Positions 43,806 through 53,541 of a stretch of DNA of 64,000 nucleotides are shown here, in pieces. Source of the stretch: Hymenobacter cellulosivorans (GTDB lineage: Bacteria > Bacteroidota > Bacteroidia > Cytophagales > Hymenobacteraceae); the NCBI RefSeq assembly GCF_022919135.1, contig NZ_CP095049.1:5150501-5214500 (forward strand). Direction: 5' to 3'. The first letter of the stretch is position 1. Each line of letters opens with the position of its first letter. The notes beneath the pieces are model-generated. The model saw only the letters and a program-made list of their open reading frames with translations. It ran no database searches and had not been told where the DNA came from. The translations under genes and the position numbers were made by a program.

Positions 43806-44288
43806 ATGATTCACCTTGTTCTGTCGGCTATCCTGGTGCTAGGCCGCTTCATGGCCGATGCACCGGCTTATAAAACGTACCACAACGCCCGCTTTGGCTT
43901 CAGCATCGACTACCCGGTTACGCTACAGCCCCAGCCCGAAGCCGACAACGGCGACGGGCGGCGCTTCGTCTCTGCCGATGGGCAGACCAGCCTTGCGGCT
44001 TACGCGGGCTATGACGTGCTGGATGGGGGCCTCGCGCAATACCGGCAGCTGGCGCGGCGGCATTGGCAAGAGAAAAAGGCGACTCTGGCACTCGACCAGA
44101 AGCTGACTACCGGTTTCGTCTTGTCCGGGAGGCTGGGCCGGGACATTTTCTACGAGAAAACGGTGTTGCGAGCTGGCACCCTGACCACGTTCGTGTGGCA
44201 ATACCCGGCAGCCCGGAAAGAGGCGATGGATGCTGTCATTCTACATACCATTCGCAGCTTTCAACCCAGCTCCACCGGCAGTCAATAA
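43806..44288 (+). CDS. Exported hypothetical protein, 160 aa
   Basis: Start at ATG 43806; a signal-like segment (IHLVLSAILVLGRFMADAPA) leads into a small domain with FGFSIDYPVTLQPQPEADNG, DGRRFVSADGQTSLAAY, GRLGRDIFYEKTVLRAGTL and VILHTIRSFQP. This pattern, a short signal, FGFSIDYP, then oxidised-residue-poor strands ending xxIxxSF, is that of small exported domains often found alone in Bacteroidota and Proteobacteria. Function unknown. It lies 70 bp after the M23 gene and ends at a terminator. Confidence 0.8.
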   Translation: MIHLVLSAILVLGRFMADAPAYKTYHNARFGFSIDYPVTLQPQPEADNGDGRRFVSADGQTSLAAYAGYDVLDGGLAQYRQLARRHWQEKKATLALDQKLTTGFVLSGRLGRDIFYEKTVLRAGTLTTFVWQYPAARKEAMDAVILHTIRSFQPSSTGSQ

Positions 44289-44322
44289 AGCCCACCCTAT
44301 TTCGGCCAACCAGCCAGCCTAA

Positions 44323-44371
44323 AAAACCGCGCCGCCTGCCCGTCTTTTGGACCAGCAGGCGGCGCGGTTTT
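44323..44371. terminator. Terminator between convergent genes
   Basis: 17-bp stem with AAAACCGCGCCGCCTGC as left arm and its complement at 44355-44371, ending in T-runs, just before the Gfo/Idh/MocA stop codon. Confidence 0.88.
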
Positions 44372-44378
44372 AACCGTT

Positions 44379-45710
44379 TTATGCCCGCTGCACCTGGGGC
44401 TTGAGCGAGGTCAGGTCGGCAATGCGCACGGGCTGCCCGCTGTCGATGCTCTTGCGGGCGGCAATACCGACGAGCACGGCCAGGGCACCGTCGCGGCTGC
44501 GGGCGGCCTGGCGGAACGGATCCTGGCCGGTGGGGCTGAAAATCTGCTTGCGCAGGCGCACATCGCCGCCGCCGTGGCCTTCCTCCGTATTCGGAATCTG
44601 GATTAGCTCGCGCTTGCCGAAGTTGGTCGTGAGCTGAATCTCATCGAACCGCTCGGCTTCCCAGGGCTGCTTTTCCTTGATCCAGGCGTCGATTTTGCCC
44701 TTGGTACCATTAAAGGAAATCCGGTAGCCCTCGTAGGGCGAGTACGTGGTAAGCGAGTAGCTGACCTGCACGTTGTTGGCGTACTTGATTTGCACGGCCA
44801 TCTTGTCGAAGATGTCGACGTCTTCGCGCCATACGCAGCCGTCGCGGTGGTAACCGTCGTACTTTTCGTTATCGACGTAGAGTTTGGTCAGGCGCTCATC
44901 CTTGGTGATGTCCCAGTAAAACTGGCACTTATCCTTGTGTGGGCAGGGCCGGCAGTGGGTGTGGCGGAAGCTGTTGTTTTTGCCGTAGAAATTCAGCTGC
45001 CCGTTGCCGTATACCGATTCCGGGTCGGAGTCGAGCCACCAGTTGAGCAAGTCGAAATGGTGGGAGGCCTTGTGCACGAGCAAGGAGCCGCTGTTTTCGC
45101 GGCGGCGGTGCCAGCGCCGGAAGTAGTCGGCCCCGTGGTACACATCGAGGTACCAGTGAAAGTCGGCCGAGGTGACGGTACCGATAACGCCGCTACGCAG
45201 CAGCTCATAGATTTTCTGGCGGTGGGGTGAGTAGCGGTAGTTGAAGGTCACCATGACGGTTTTGCCGGTGCGGCGCTCGGCATCCAGAATAGCCTGGCAC
45301 TTCTTCTCGTCGGTAGTCATGGGCTTCTCCGTGACGATATTGGCCCCGTACTCCATGCCTTTGATAATGAACTCGTCGTGGGTAGAATCCACAGTGGTTA
45401 CGATGAGCAGCTCGGGCTTGGTCTGCTTCATCATCTGGTCGAAGTTGGTGAAGGTGGGGCAATTGACGCCCAACATTTTCTTGCCGGTGGCCAAGCGGCC
45501 GGGGTTGATGTCGCACAACCCCACGAATTCAATCTGGTCACCAAACTCCTTGAGCACCGACGTGCCCCACATGCCCAGGCCGCGGTGGCCGGTGCCCACC
45601 ATAGCCACGCGTTTGCGGGGGCCAGCCAGGGCCGAGGCCAGCACGTTGTCGGTAAGCAAGGTACCGGCCAGGGCTGTGCCGGTAGTTTGAATAAAGGTTC
45701 TGCGATGCAT
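44379..45710 (-). CDS. Gfo/Idh/MocA-family oxidoreductase, Tat-exported
   Basis: NAD(P)-dependent sugar or sugar-derivative oxidoreductase. The ATG at 45710 begins HRRTFIQTTGTALAGTLL, a twin-arginine-type signal, so the enzyme is probably periplasmic. The Rossmann motif VAMVGTGHRGLGM is followed by EKPMTTDEKKC (catalytic Lys in EKP), GYRYSP-like NYRYSPHRQK, and HxxDLLNWW (SHHFDLLNWWLDS). A cysteine cluster HTHCRPCPHKDKC near 268-280 is typical of a subgroup of exported Bacteroidota members. It is a single gene with a possible dyad upstream (45875-45892). The substrate is unknown; glycan degradation is the usual context. Confidence 0.92.
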   Translation of the reverse strand: MHRRTFIQTTGTALAGTLLTDNVLASALAGPRKRVAMVGTGHRGLGMWGTSVLKEFGDQIEFVGLCDINPGRLATGKKMLGVNCPTFTNFDQMMKQTKPELLIVTTVDSTHDEFIIKGMEYGANIVTEKPMTTDEKKCQAILDAERRTGKTVMVTFNYRYSPHRQKIYELLRSGVIGTVTSADFHWYLDVYHGADYFRRWHRRRENSGSLLVHKASHHFDLLNWWLDSDPESVYGNGQLNFYGKNNSFRHTHCRPCPHKDKCQFYWDITKDERLTKLYVDNEKYDGYHRDGCVWREDVDIFDKMAVQIKYANNVQVSYSLTTYSPYEGYRISFNGTKGKIDAWIKEKQPWEAERFDEIQLTTNFGKRELIQIPNTEEGHGGGDVRLRKQIFSPTGQDPFRQAARSRDGALAVLVGIAARKSIDSGQPVRIADLTSLKPQVQRA

Positions 45711-46064
45711 GGGAATTGAAGGGTTAGAAAGGACGAGCAAACGGGCGTCAGCCCAGCAGCTTTTCACCTACCCGCGCCGCAGGTAGTCAGCCGTTTAGCC
45801 GGTGGCGGGTTGACCTTCTTAAGCTGGCAGGATTCCCCCTGAGTTTGAAGCAAAACCGCGTTTTTATCTGCGCAAACGTTCCCGGCAACGTTGTCAGCCG
45901 CAACGGAGCTACTGGCAAAACCCGGAGCGCGCAACCACTGACAGCACTTCCCGCCTTGGCTGGCAGCTAATTGACCCGCTGGGCAAAACCAAACGGAGCT
46001 GTACTTTCGCGGCGGCCCGCAGCTTCCTCGTTGGCCTTACCCCTACCGCTGACTATTTCCGCGT
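45711..46064. other. Divergent intergenic region with a possible operator
   Basis: About 350 bases between divergent genes. It contains AACGTT-CCCGGC-AACGTT at 45875-45892, preceded by GCA, reminiscent of LacI-family operator half-sites. No gene is seen. Confidence 0.4.
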
Positions 46065-46784
46065 ATGACTTTAGCGCTCCAATGGGCCCTGCTGCTGGCC
46101 ATTCTGCTTCCCGGTATGGCCCTGAGCGTGTGGGCGGGCAAGCTGACCGTATCGGCGGGCATAACTGGCGTAGTGCTCGGCGTGCTGATTTTTCTGGGCG
46201 CGGGGTTTTGGGGCGTCGGGGCGCTGGGTCTGTTTTTTGTGCTGGGCACAGGCGCTTCGGCCTGGAAAGTAGCTGAGAAGCGGCGCCTGGGCCTGGCCGA
46301 GGAAAATAAGGGGCGGCGCACGGCGGGCCAGGCGCTGGCCAATGCGGGCGTGGCGGCGTTGGCGGGCCTGCTGGCCTGGGTTTGGCCCGCCCACCAGATA
46401 GTGTTTCAACTGATGCTGGCGGGCAGCTTTGCCGCTGCTACCGCCGATACCTTGTCCTCGGAGTTGGGAAATGTATACGGGCGGCGTTACTACAATGCCT
46501 GGACCTGGCGGCCCGATACCCGCGGCCTAAACGGCGTCGTGAGCCTGGAAGGCACTTTGCTGGGCCTGGGCGGCAGCCTGCTGATTGCCGTGGTATATGG
46601 CTTGGGAACGGGCTGGAACCGAGGCTTGCTGTGGGTGGTAGTAGCCGGGGCAGTAGGCAACCTGGCCGATTCGCTGCTGGGTGCTACGGTAGAGCGCCGG
46701 GCGTACCTGAACAACAACGCCGTGAATACGCTGAATACCGCCGTGGGCGCCCTTACGGCAGCCCTGTTGCACTGGCTGTTTTAA
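46065..46784 (+). CDS. DUF92 integral membrane protein
   Basis: A 239-residue polytopic protein with about six membrane segments. Family marks of DUF92 are ADTLSSELGNVYGRRYYN, GLNGVVSLEGTLLGLGGSLL, VAGAVGNLADSLLGATVERR and NNAVNTLNTAVGALTAALL. The plant homologue VTE6 phosphorylates phytyl phosphate, but a bacterial role is not established, so polyprenyl-phosphate metabolism is only a suggestion. Its promoter lies in the divergent region shared with the Gfo/Idh/MocA gene. Confidence 0.9.
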   Translation: MTLALQWALLLAILLPGMALSVWAGKLTVSAGITGVVLGVLIFLGAGFWGVGALGLFFVLGTGASAWKVAEKRRLGLAEENKGRRTAGQALANAGVAALAGLLAWVWPAHQIVFQLMLAGSFAAATADTLSSELGNVYGRRYYNAWTWRPDTRGLNGVVSLEGTLLGLGGSLLIAVVYGLGTGWNRGLLWVVVAGAVGNLADSLLGATVERRAYLNNNAVNTLNTAVGALTAALLHWLF

Positions 46785-47141
46785 CTCCAGCGCCCCGGAA
46801 AAGTTAGGATAGTAAATGGGGCCGAAAGCCGCTACTTGCTAGGCCTAGGTGCTGCCCTTGCAGAGGCAGCACCCGGAGGAAAACCTCACTCACCCTTGAA
46901 AAAACTATCGGGTGCAAGTTCAGCATTCTGCCTTTTTCACCACGAGTGTTGTCGCTGAGTAATAGCAAATTCTAGGTGAATCGGGGTTAATTCCATCTGA
47001 ACCATCAATGCCCTACCGCCAAAGTCGAAAAACGTACCCCGGGCATACTCACTTTGTGCAAGTAAAGCTGGGGTGAGTACCCACTCGCACCGGAAAAAGT
47101 ACCGGCGGCTGGCCCTGCCGATTACCGGTAGCAACCCGGAC
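46785..47141. other. Intergenic region with one hairpin
   Basis: About 360 bases between the convergent DUF92 and carboxylesterase genes. A 9-bp GC-rich hairpin (GGTGCTGCC at 46848-46856, complement at 46865-46873) is the only structure seen; it lacks a T-run. Confidence 0.6.
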
Positions 47142-48845
47142 TTACTTACTGGTCGTCTGGTCTAGGAAAAGGTAGCGGGCCCGTTGGGTTTCGGTTTCGG
47201 CTTTGGTCGTTACGTCTACCCGCAGCACTGGCACGGGGCCATTGCCCTGGGCTACAGGCCAGTTGGCCAAGCCTTTACCGTTGGGGTTACCGGTTTTGAT
47301 AAAGTTGACAAAGTAGCTCTGCAGGGTTTCTGACACCTTATAGTCGTCCGGGGTCCAGTCGTAGACTTTGTTAGTAGCCAGGTTGCCCAGGGCGTACTCA
47401 ATTTCGGCCGAATGCACGGCACCCTTGGCTGGTGGGGCCTTGGGCGCGGAGCCTGAGTTTTTGATGACGCCCCCCGCCAGACCGGCGGTGGCGTTGCCCA
47501 TGGCGGCCGTCATGGCCGGCCGGGGGCGGGCAAACAGGTAGCGGTACACGGGCTGCCCACCGGTTTGCAAATGCGCGTCGGCCCATTTCCAGGTGCTGTA
47601 GGCAATAAACCGGTCGCCGGCCAGGTCCGTGGCCGACTGCTCGGCTTGGGCATCGGTAGCGGCTGGATATAGTTTCAGGGCTTCGTCGGCGCGGCTGCCG
47701 TAGAGCTTCTGGACCACGGCCCGGAAGTTTTCGGCCGTGGGCGGCTGCGGATCCAGCAAAAAGCCGGGGCTCATTTCCTGGGAATTCCAGCCTACCAGCA
47801 GCGGTACGCGGGCCTGCTCACCGGCGGCAAAGGTTTCGGTAGGCTTGCGCAGGAAAAAGTAGCCGTCGATGGTAGGGGCAAACCGGGCTGCACCGGGCTT
47901 ACCAGCCGCCTCGAGCAACTGCTGAGCCGGTAACGCCCGCAGCGCTGCCAAGGAGGTGGCCCCGACGCTGGTGGCAAACGCCACCCCGGCCTGCTCACCT
48001 TCAGCCAAGGGTACGGGCCCAAAGCCGGTGTTCAGCATCGAGCCACTCTCCCCGATGGCACGGGCAAAGGTATTTTTGGCCAGCGGCGTCACCATCTGGG
48101 CACTCACCGACATGGAGCCGGCCGATTCGCCGCCGATGGTTACCTGCCGCGGGTCGCCGCCAAAGGCGGCAATATTCTGCTGCACCCAACGCAGGGCCGC
48201 ACTCTGGTCCATGAAGCCGTAGTTGCCGGAGGCGTGGTGGGCCGACTCCTTGCTTAGCTCGGGGTGGGCCAGAAAGCCGAATACGCCCAGGCGGTAATTC
48301 ACCGTGACGGTCACAATGCCGCGCCGGGCCATGCTTTCGCCGTCGTAGCGCAGCTCGGAACCGTCGCCGGCCTGAAAACCGCCGCCGTAGAAATACACCA
48401 GTACCGGATGCCGCTCCCCGGCCGTTTTAGCCGGCGTCCAGATGTTCAGGTAGAGGCAATCCTCACTCACCCCGTTGGAGCGAAAGTTCATGTCGCCGTA
48501 GAGGGGCAGCTGCATGGCCCGGGGCCCAAACTGCTTAGCGGCCCGCACGCCGGTCCATTTCGGCACTGGCTGGGGCTCTTTCCAGCGCAACTCCCCTACC
48601 GGCGGCGCCCCAAACGGCACGCCCTTAAACTCCCGGATGCCCGCCGCCGTGACATTACCTTCCAGCAAGCCCTCGGCCACTTGTACTTGACTTGAAGCCA
48701 GGTTCACGGCCTTTTTTGCCTGAGCTGAAGCTGCCGACGGGTCGGCCGACCCAAGCAGCAGCAGCCCAGTCAATAGCTTCGTGCTGGCTTTGAGCCACGT
48801 GTAAGCAGGGCGCCAAGCCACTCCAGTACGTAGTATCTTCTTCAT
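47142..48845 (-). CDS. Carboxylesterase type B, exported (PnbA-like)
   Basis: A 567-residue alpha/beta hydrolase hydrolysing carboxylic esters. The ATG at 48845 gives a signal peptide (KLLTGLLLLGSADPSAASAQA); the longer frame from 48911 is less likely. Family features are FKGVPFGAPPVGELRWKEP, SEDCLYLNIWTP, VYFYGGGFQAGDG (oxyanion hole), the nucleophile in GGESAGSMSV, and a likely acid/His pair later in the chain (HSAEIEYALGNL). The acidic residue is not placed with certainty. Probably periplasmic. It has no evident operon partners. Confidence 0.92.
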   Translation of the reverse strand: MKKILRTGVAWRPAYTWLKASTKLLTGLLLLGSADPSAASAQAKKAVNLASSQVQVAEGLLEGNVTAAGIREFKGVPFGAPPVGELRWKEPQPVPKWTGVRAAKQFGPRAMQLPLYGDMNFRSNGVSEDCLYLNIWTPAKTAGERHPVLVYFYGGGFQAGDGSELRYDGESMARRGIVTVTVNYRLGVFGFLAHPELSKESAHHASGNYGFMDQSAALRWVQQNIAAFGGDPRQVTIGGESAGSMSVSAQMVTPLAKNTFARAIGESGSMLNTGFGPVPLAEGEQAGVAFATSVGATSLAALRALPAQQLLEAAGKPGAARFAPTIDGYFFLRKPTETFAAGEQARVPLLVGWNSQEMSPGFLLDPQPPTAENFRAVVQKLYGSRADEALKLYPAATDAQAEQSATDLAGDRFIAYSTWKWADAHLQTGGQPVYRYLFARPRPAMTAAMGNATAGLAGGVIKNSGSAPKAPPAKGAVHSAEIEYALGNLATNKVYDWTPDDYKVSETLQSYFVNFIKTGNPNGKGLANWPVAQGNGPVPVLRVDVTTKAETETQRARYLFLDQTTSK

Positions 48846-48981
48846 AAACAGTGAATAAGAATCAGCAAAGGGTAATTTAACCAGTTGGCAGCCACTGGCT
48901 TTCCTCCGCAAAGCTGAAGTGGAGTCAGGACTAGGCGGTTGCCTTAGGACGGTACCAGGAAAAGAGGCCTGAAGCCGCGGC

Positions 48982-50073
48982 CTATACAGTAGCGGCCGGC
49001 AAATCGACGACGAAGGTGGTGCCTTCGCCTTCGGTACTGGTAAAGGTAATCAGGCCGCGGTGCAGCTCCACGATGGTTTGAATGACGGACATGCCCAGGC
49101 CGGTGGTTTTCTCCCCGCGCAGCCCGGGGCGCCGGGCCTTGGTGAACTTATCGAACAACACGGGCTGGTACTTGGCCGGAATACCCACGCCGGTATCAGC
49201 CACAACTACCCGGACCTTGTCACTCTCGGCCTCGACGCGCACGGTGATGTGCCCACCATCGGGAGTAAATTTGACCGAGTTGGAAATCAGATTGTTGACA
49301 ACCTGATGAAACTTATCGATGTCCACGTTGGCATACACCGGATGGGCGGGGGCCTCCAGGGTGAAGTGCAGGTGGAGCAGGCTTTCGGTGCGCTGATACT
49401 CTTCCACCAGGGTTTTCATCCACACTACCAAATCGGTGCGCGACAGATTCAGCTCCACGCTGGCCGACTCCATAAACTCGGCATCCACGAAGTCGTGAAT
49501 CAGGTTGACACTGTCGCGGCAGGTGCGCTGCATGAGGCTCAGCATTTTCTGGGCGGGGGCCGACAGGTTGCCCTGGGTTTCGAGTTCAAGCTGCTCGGTG
49601 AGCTGCTGCAGCATCAGGAGCGGCCCGGCCAAATCGTGCGACAGAATTTCCAGCACGGCATTCTTCTTGGTGCCGAACTTCTGGATATTGATGGTATTCT
49701 CCTTGGCAGCAGTGACGTCCACAGCACTACCGACCAAGTATTCCTGCCCGTCGTCGGGACCCAGCACGCGGCATAGGTTGACCGACAGCCACTGCGTGCC
49801 CCCATCTGGGCGGGCCAATCGCACTTCCAGTCCTTCCAGCACTTCTTCGAGCCCGGCTTGTTCCAGGCGGTGAGTCAGGTACTGCTCGTCGTCGGGGTGC
49901 AGGCGCCGGAGCAAGTGCGGCAGGTCGTCGTTGGCGTGCTCGGCCGGGTCGCCGGTTATCAGTTGGGCAGCCTCACTCACGTACACGATGCGGTGCTCAG
50001 CGGGGTGATACACGAAGTAGGCAGTACGCCCCAGTTCCAGCAACGGACGAAAGAGGGCATGATAATCGGTCAT
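48982..50073 (-). CDS. PAS-domain sensor histidine kinase
   Basis: A 363-residue soluble kinase without membrane segments. A PAS domain at about 12-125 (ELGRTAYFVYHPAEHRIVYVS, TQWLSVNLCRV, then YLVGSAVDVTAAKE) precedes the phospho-accepting His146 in LEILSHDLAGPL. The catalytic domain has N-box HQVVNNLISNSVKFTPDGG, G1 DTGVGIPAKYQ, F-box FDKFTKARR and G2 TTGLGMSV. All key residues are present, so it is likely active. No response regulator is adjacent, so its partner must be elsewhere. A cytosolic signal such as redox or a small ligand is likely because no transmembrane part is seen. Confidence 0.92.
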   Translation of the reverse strand: MTDYHALFRPLLELGRTAYFVYHPAEHRIVYVSEAAQLITGDPAEHANDDLPHLLRRLHPDDEQYLTHRLEQAGLEEVLEGLEVRLARPDGGTQWLSVNLCRVLGPDDGQEYLVGSAVDVTAAKENTINIQKFGTKKNAVLEILSHDLAGPLLMLQQLTEQLELETQGNLSAPAQKMLSLMQRTCRDSVNLIHDFVDAEFMESASVELNLSRTDLVVWMKTLVEEYQRTESLLHLHFTLEAPAHPVYANVDIDKFHQVVNNLISNSVKFTPDGGHITVRVEAESDKVRVVVADTGVGIPAKYQPVLFDKFTKARRPGLRGEKTTGLGMSVIQTIVELHRGLITFTSTEGEGTTFVVDLPAATV

Positions 50074-50284
50074 AGGGCGGGGCGGAAGTAATCCTGAAGT
50101 CTACACTACGCCAGAAGCCGCTTGGTTGTTGAGCTCGGCAGTTACGGCCTACCGCGGCAGCCTACTACAGCTCAACATAACCTTCCTCAACGGGAGCAGT
50201 ATCCTCCAACGACCGGCCGACGTAACGTAATCAGCCGTCTAAGGTAGCCTTTCGGGCTGCCTTTCCAAACCGAATAACGACACG

Positions 50285-51061
50285 ATGACACAACTTCTCA
50301 ATCAGGTGGCCCTGGTAACCGGGGCCGATTCCGGTATTGGCCGGGCCACCGCCATTGCCTTTGCCCAGGCCGGGGCCGACGTTGTAATTTGCTACCACAC
50401 TGACCAGCAAGGAGCCGAAGAAACCCGGCAGGCAGTAGAGCAAGCCGGCCGCCGTGGCCTGGTGCTGCCCGTCGACGTGAGCGAGGCCGGGCAAGTAGCC
50501 GAGCTGTTTACTCAGGCCTTGCAGGAGTTTCCCCAGCTCCATATTCTGGTAAACAACGCCGCCGCGCCCGGAGCTAAAAAACCAGTGGCCGAAATGGCGC
50601 CCGAGGACTTCGAAAAAACCATTCGAACCAACCTGATGGGGCCGTTTTATTTCGCGCGGCTGTTTATTCAGCACCGGCAGCAACAGGGCGGCAAAGGCAA
50701 GATTATCAACGTGTCGTCGATTCACGAGGAAGTCGTTTCGGCCGGCACGGCCGACTACTGCGCCTCCAAAGGCGGGCTGCGTAACCTGATGCGGACCCTG
50801 GCCCTGGAGCTGGCCGAGGCGGGTATCAACGTCAACAACATTGCCCCGGGCATGATTATGACGCCCATGAACCAGTCGGCCATGGATAACCCTGAGGAGC
50901 GCAAGGAAAAGGAACAGCGCATCCCGATGAAGCGCGCCGGGCAGCCCGAGGAAATTGCCAAGCTGGCCCTGTTCCTGGCCTCTGCCGATTCCGATTACGT
51001 CACGGGCTCCACCTACGTCATGGATGGCGGCTTCATGCGCATGATGGCCCAGGGAGCATGA
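50285..51061 (+). CDS. Short-chain dehydrogenase (glucose 1-dehydrogenase-like)
   Basis: A 258-residue classical SDR. Motifs are TGADSGIGRATAIAFAQAG (cofactor), NNAAAPGAKKPVAEM, the catalytic Ser in NVSSIHEEV and YCASKGGLRNLM (YxxxK), and NNIAPGMIMTPMN. The C-terminal VTGSTYVMDGGF is typical of the glucose/ribitol dehydrogenase group. The substrate is not determined. It is followed by a terminator inside a wider inverted repeat. Confidence 0.92.
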   Translation: MTQLLNQVALVTGADSGIGRATAIAFAQAGADVVICYHTDQQGAEETRQAVEQAGRRGLVLPVDVSEAGQVAELFTQALQEFPQLHILVNNAAAPGAKKPVAEMAPEDFEKTIRTNLMGPFYFARLFIQHRQQQGGKGKIINVSSIHEEVVSAGTADYCASKGGLRNLMRTLALELAEAGINVNNIAPGMIMTPMNQSAMDNPEERKEKEQRIPMKRAGQPEEIAKLALFLASADSDYVTGSTYVMDGGFMRMMAQGA

Positions 51062-51130
51062 GTTAATGTGCTCAGGTGCTAATGTGGTTGAATATACTGA
51101 TACGCAACGTGTCATAGCGTGCGAAGCGCG

Positions 51131-51245
51131 GCCATCCGTCCTCTGAAATGGGCGGAGCTATTTTACATGAAAAGCCCTAACGCCTGAGTAGACGTTAGGG
51201 CTTTCTGGTAAAAGAGTGTGACTACCTGTGCAGAGGACGGATGGC
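51131..51245. repeat. Outer inverted repeat around a terminator
   Basis: GCCATCCGTCCTCTG (51131-51145) and its exact complement (51231-51245) flank the terminator hairpin at 51171-51204, in the same layout as at 39427-39606. Confidence 0.85.
51171..51204. terminator. Bidirectional terminator
   Basis: 12-bp stem AAAGCCCTAACG/CGTTAGGGCTTT with a 10-base loop, between the convergent SDR and molybdopterin-subunit genes. Confidence 0.85.
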
Positions 51246-51293
51246 TTCGTCATTCTTCCTCGCCATGACACGAGATATCAACACATCAGCACA

Positions 51294-53528
51294 CTACGAA
51301 ATCAGCTTATCCGGGGTGATAGGCAATTCGCGGATGCGTTTGCCGGTGGCGTTGAAAACGGCGTTGGCAATGGCAGGAGCTACGCCGATGATGGCAATTT
51401 CGCCGATACCTTTCGTGCCCAAGGCATTCACGTGCGGGTCGGGCTGGTTGACGAAAGCCACCTGCACGTCCGGGGAGTCAGCGTGGACAGGCACGTGGTA
51501 GTCGGCAAAGTCCTTGGTAACGTAGCGGCCAAACCGGTCATCCATGTGAGCCGCTTCCATCAAAGCCATGCCGATGCCGCCCACGGCGCCGCCCTTCATC
51601 TGGTTGCCGGCGGTTTTCTCGTTGATAATAGTACCTGCATCGGCGCAGGAAACCAGCTTGCTCACGCGTACTTCCCCCGTCAGCTCGTGCACCCGTACCT
51701 CGGCAAAGTGCACCGAGAAGGAATACATGGAGTATTGCTGCCCTTCTCCACCGGGCTTGGCTTCTACGGTTACGGCTTTGTCGCCGCCCTGTTTTATCAG
51801 GTCGGCGTAAGCCACGCGGGTGCCCGGGTTGCTGCTCAGCGCCAGGTAGCCGTCGGTCAACGTGACGTCCTCTTTTTTGGCCGAGGCAAAGGCTGCTCCG
51901 GCTAAAGTGCGCAGTTTTTCTTTCAATGCCAGGCAGGCTTCCTGGGTAGCCGGCCCCACACTGTTCACCGTGGACGAGCCGCCTTGCGTGCCGGCTTTGG
52001 GAAAGGACGAGTTGCCGAGTTCAAAGCGGATTTTCTTGGCGTCCAGGCCCAACGTATCAGCCGCAATCTGGGTCATGACGGTACCGGTGCCGGGGCCAAT
52101 GTCGGTAGTGGCGCACTGCAGCAACACGGTGCCATCGGGCCGCAGCTGAGCGCCCACAGTAGCCGCGCCGCGGTGGGCGCCAAACGTACCCACGCCCATG
52201 CCGTAGCCAATTAGCCATTCGCCGTCGCGCAGGGAGCCGGGCTTAAGCTGGCGCTTATTCCAGCCAATCCGCTCGGCCCCGAGCTGGTAACATTCCTTCA
52301 GAAACTTGGTGCTCCAGGGCTTGTTTTTCTCCGGGTCCTGCTCGGTGTAGTTGCGCAGGCGGAACTCCAGTGGGTCGAGATTCAACATATGGGCCATTTC
52401 ATCCATAGCCGACTCCAGCGCAAAGGCACCAGTAGCCTCACCCGGGCCCCGCATCCAGATAGGTGAGCACACGTCGAGGGAAGCCAGGCGGTAGCGCGTC
52501 GTCACGTTGGGCGACTGATACATCATCCGCGTCTGGGCCAGGGTCGATTCGGTAAACTCCTCGTAGTTGGAAGTCTGCCCGATGGACTCGTGGGTGATGG
52601 CCGTAATTTTGCCGTCGGGGGTAGCACTCATGCCCAGCTTCTGCCAGGTGTAGGGCCGGTAGCCCACGTTGGTAAACATCTGCTCCCGGGTCAGCATCAG
52701 CTTCACGGGCCGATTCACCACTTTGGCGGCAATAATGGCGGCCGACTCATGGGGCCAGCTGTGCAGGGCGTTGCCGAAAGCTCCACCCACGAAGGTGGCA
52801 ATGACTTTCACGTTTTCCTCGGGCAAGTTCCACTCCTTAGCGAAGTCGCGGCGGGTGGCCAGGGTGCCCTGGGTTTTGTCGTAAATCGTCAGGCGGTCGG
52901 GAGCTTCCCAGTGGGCCGTAATAGCCTGCAATTCCATCGGGTGGTGCACCTCCGTCGGAATGACGTACTCACTTTCCAGCTTGATAGCGCCCGTTTTATA
53001 CGCATCCGTTTGCCCGCGCTGGTAGTCGTTCATCGGGTGCTTGGGGTTCTTCTTGGCAGCAGTCGGCAAGAAGGCATCCCCCACACTGGCTTCCAGGTTG
53101 GTTTTGTGCTTTTCCTGGGCGTATTGACCTTTCACCAGCCGCGCAGCAAACCGGGCCCGCTCCCAACTGTCGGCCACAACTACGGCAATGATCTGGTCAT
53201 TGTAGTGGATCTTGTCGTCCTTGAAAATCTTCAGCGGGCCGCCCACCGTCGCCGGCTGGCTGGGGTCCTTGCCAGCCGTTTCGTAGCCGGGCACTTTGGG
53301 CGAGTTGAAGTGGGTAATAACGGCCAGCACGCCCGGAGCCCGCTCGGCGGCCTTGGTGTCGATGCTGGTCAGGCGGCCCTTAGCCACGGTGCTGCCCACG
53401 AGCACGGCGTAGGTCATGTTGGGCAGCTCATACTCGGCCGAATATTTGGCGCCGCCGGTTACTTTCAGGTGGCCATCCACCCGGTCCATTCCGGCCCCTA
53501 TCTGCTTGTTTTGCGCTTGGTCTTTCAT
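51294..53528 (-). CDS. Xanthine-oxidase-family molybdopterin subunit (PaoC-like)
   Basis: Large catalytic subunit (744 aa) that hydroxylates an aldehyde or N-heterocycle at a molybdenum centre. Motifs are VDGHLKVTGGAKYSAEYELP, RGPGEATGAFALESAMDEMA, GTFGAHRGAATVGAQL, and the active-site Glu in TKGIGEIAIIGVAPAI. No signal peptide of its own; it is likely co-exported with the Tat-signalled iron-sulfur subunit. It is the last gene of a three-gene minus-strand operon. The iron-sulfur motif of the FAD subunit suggests a PaoABC-type aldehyde oxidoreductase rather than xanthine dehydrogenase; the substrate remains inference. Confidence 0.92.
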   Translation of the reverse strand: MKDQAQNKQIGAGMDRVDGHLKVTGGAKYSAEYELPNMTYAVLVGSTVAKGRLTSIDTKAAERAPGVLAVITHFNSPKVPGYETAGKDPSQPATVGGPLKIFKDDKIHYNDQIIAVVVADSWERARFAARLVKGQYAQEKHKTNLEASVGDAFLPTAAKKNPKHPMNDYQRGQTDAYKTGAIKLESEYVIPTEVHHPMELQAITAHWEAPDRLTIYDKTQGTLATRRDFAKEWNLPEENVKVIATFVGGAFGNALHSWPHESAAIIAAKVVNRPVKLMLTREQMFTNVGYRPYTWQKLGMSATPDGKITAITHESIGQTSNYEEFTESTLAQTRMMYQSPNVTTRYRLASLDVCSPIWMRGPGEATGAFALESAMDEMAHMLNLDPLEFRLRNYTEQDPEKNKPWSTKFLKECYQLGAERIGWNKRQLKPGSLRDGEWLIGYGMGVGTFGAHRGAATVGAQLRPDGTVLLQCATTDIGPGTGTVMTQIAADTLGLDAKKIRFELGNSSFPKAGTQGGSSTVNSVGPATQEACLALKEKLRTLAGAAFASAKKEDVTLTDGYLALSSNPGTRVAYADLIKQGGDKAVTVEAKPGGEGQQYSMYSFSVHFAEVRVHELTGEVRVSKLVSCADAGTIINEKTAGNQMKGGAVGGIGMALMEAAHMDDRFGRYVTKDFADYHVPVHADSPDVQVAFVNQPDPHVNALGTKGIGEIAIIGVAPAIANAVFNATGKRIRELPITPDKLIS

Positions 53529-53541
53529 TGGATGTCAATTC

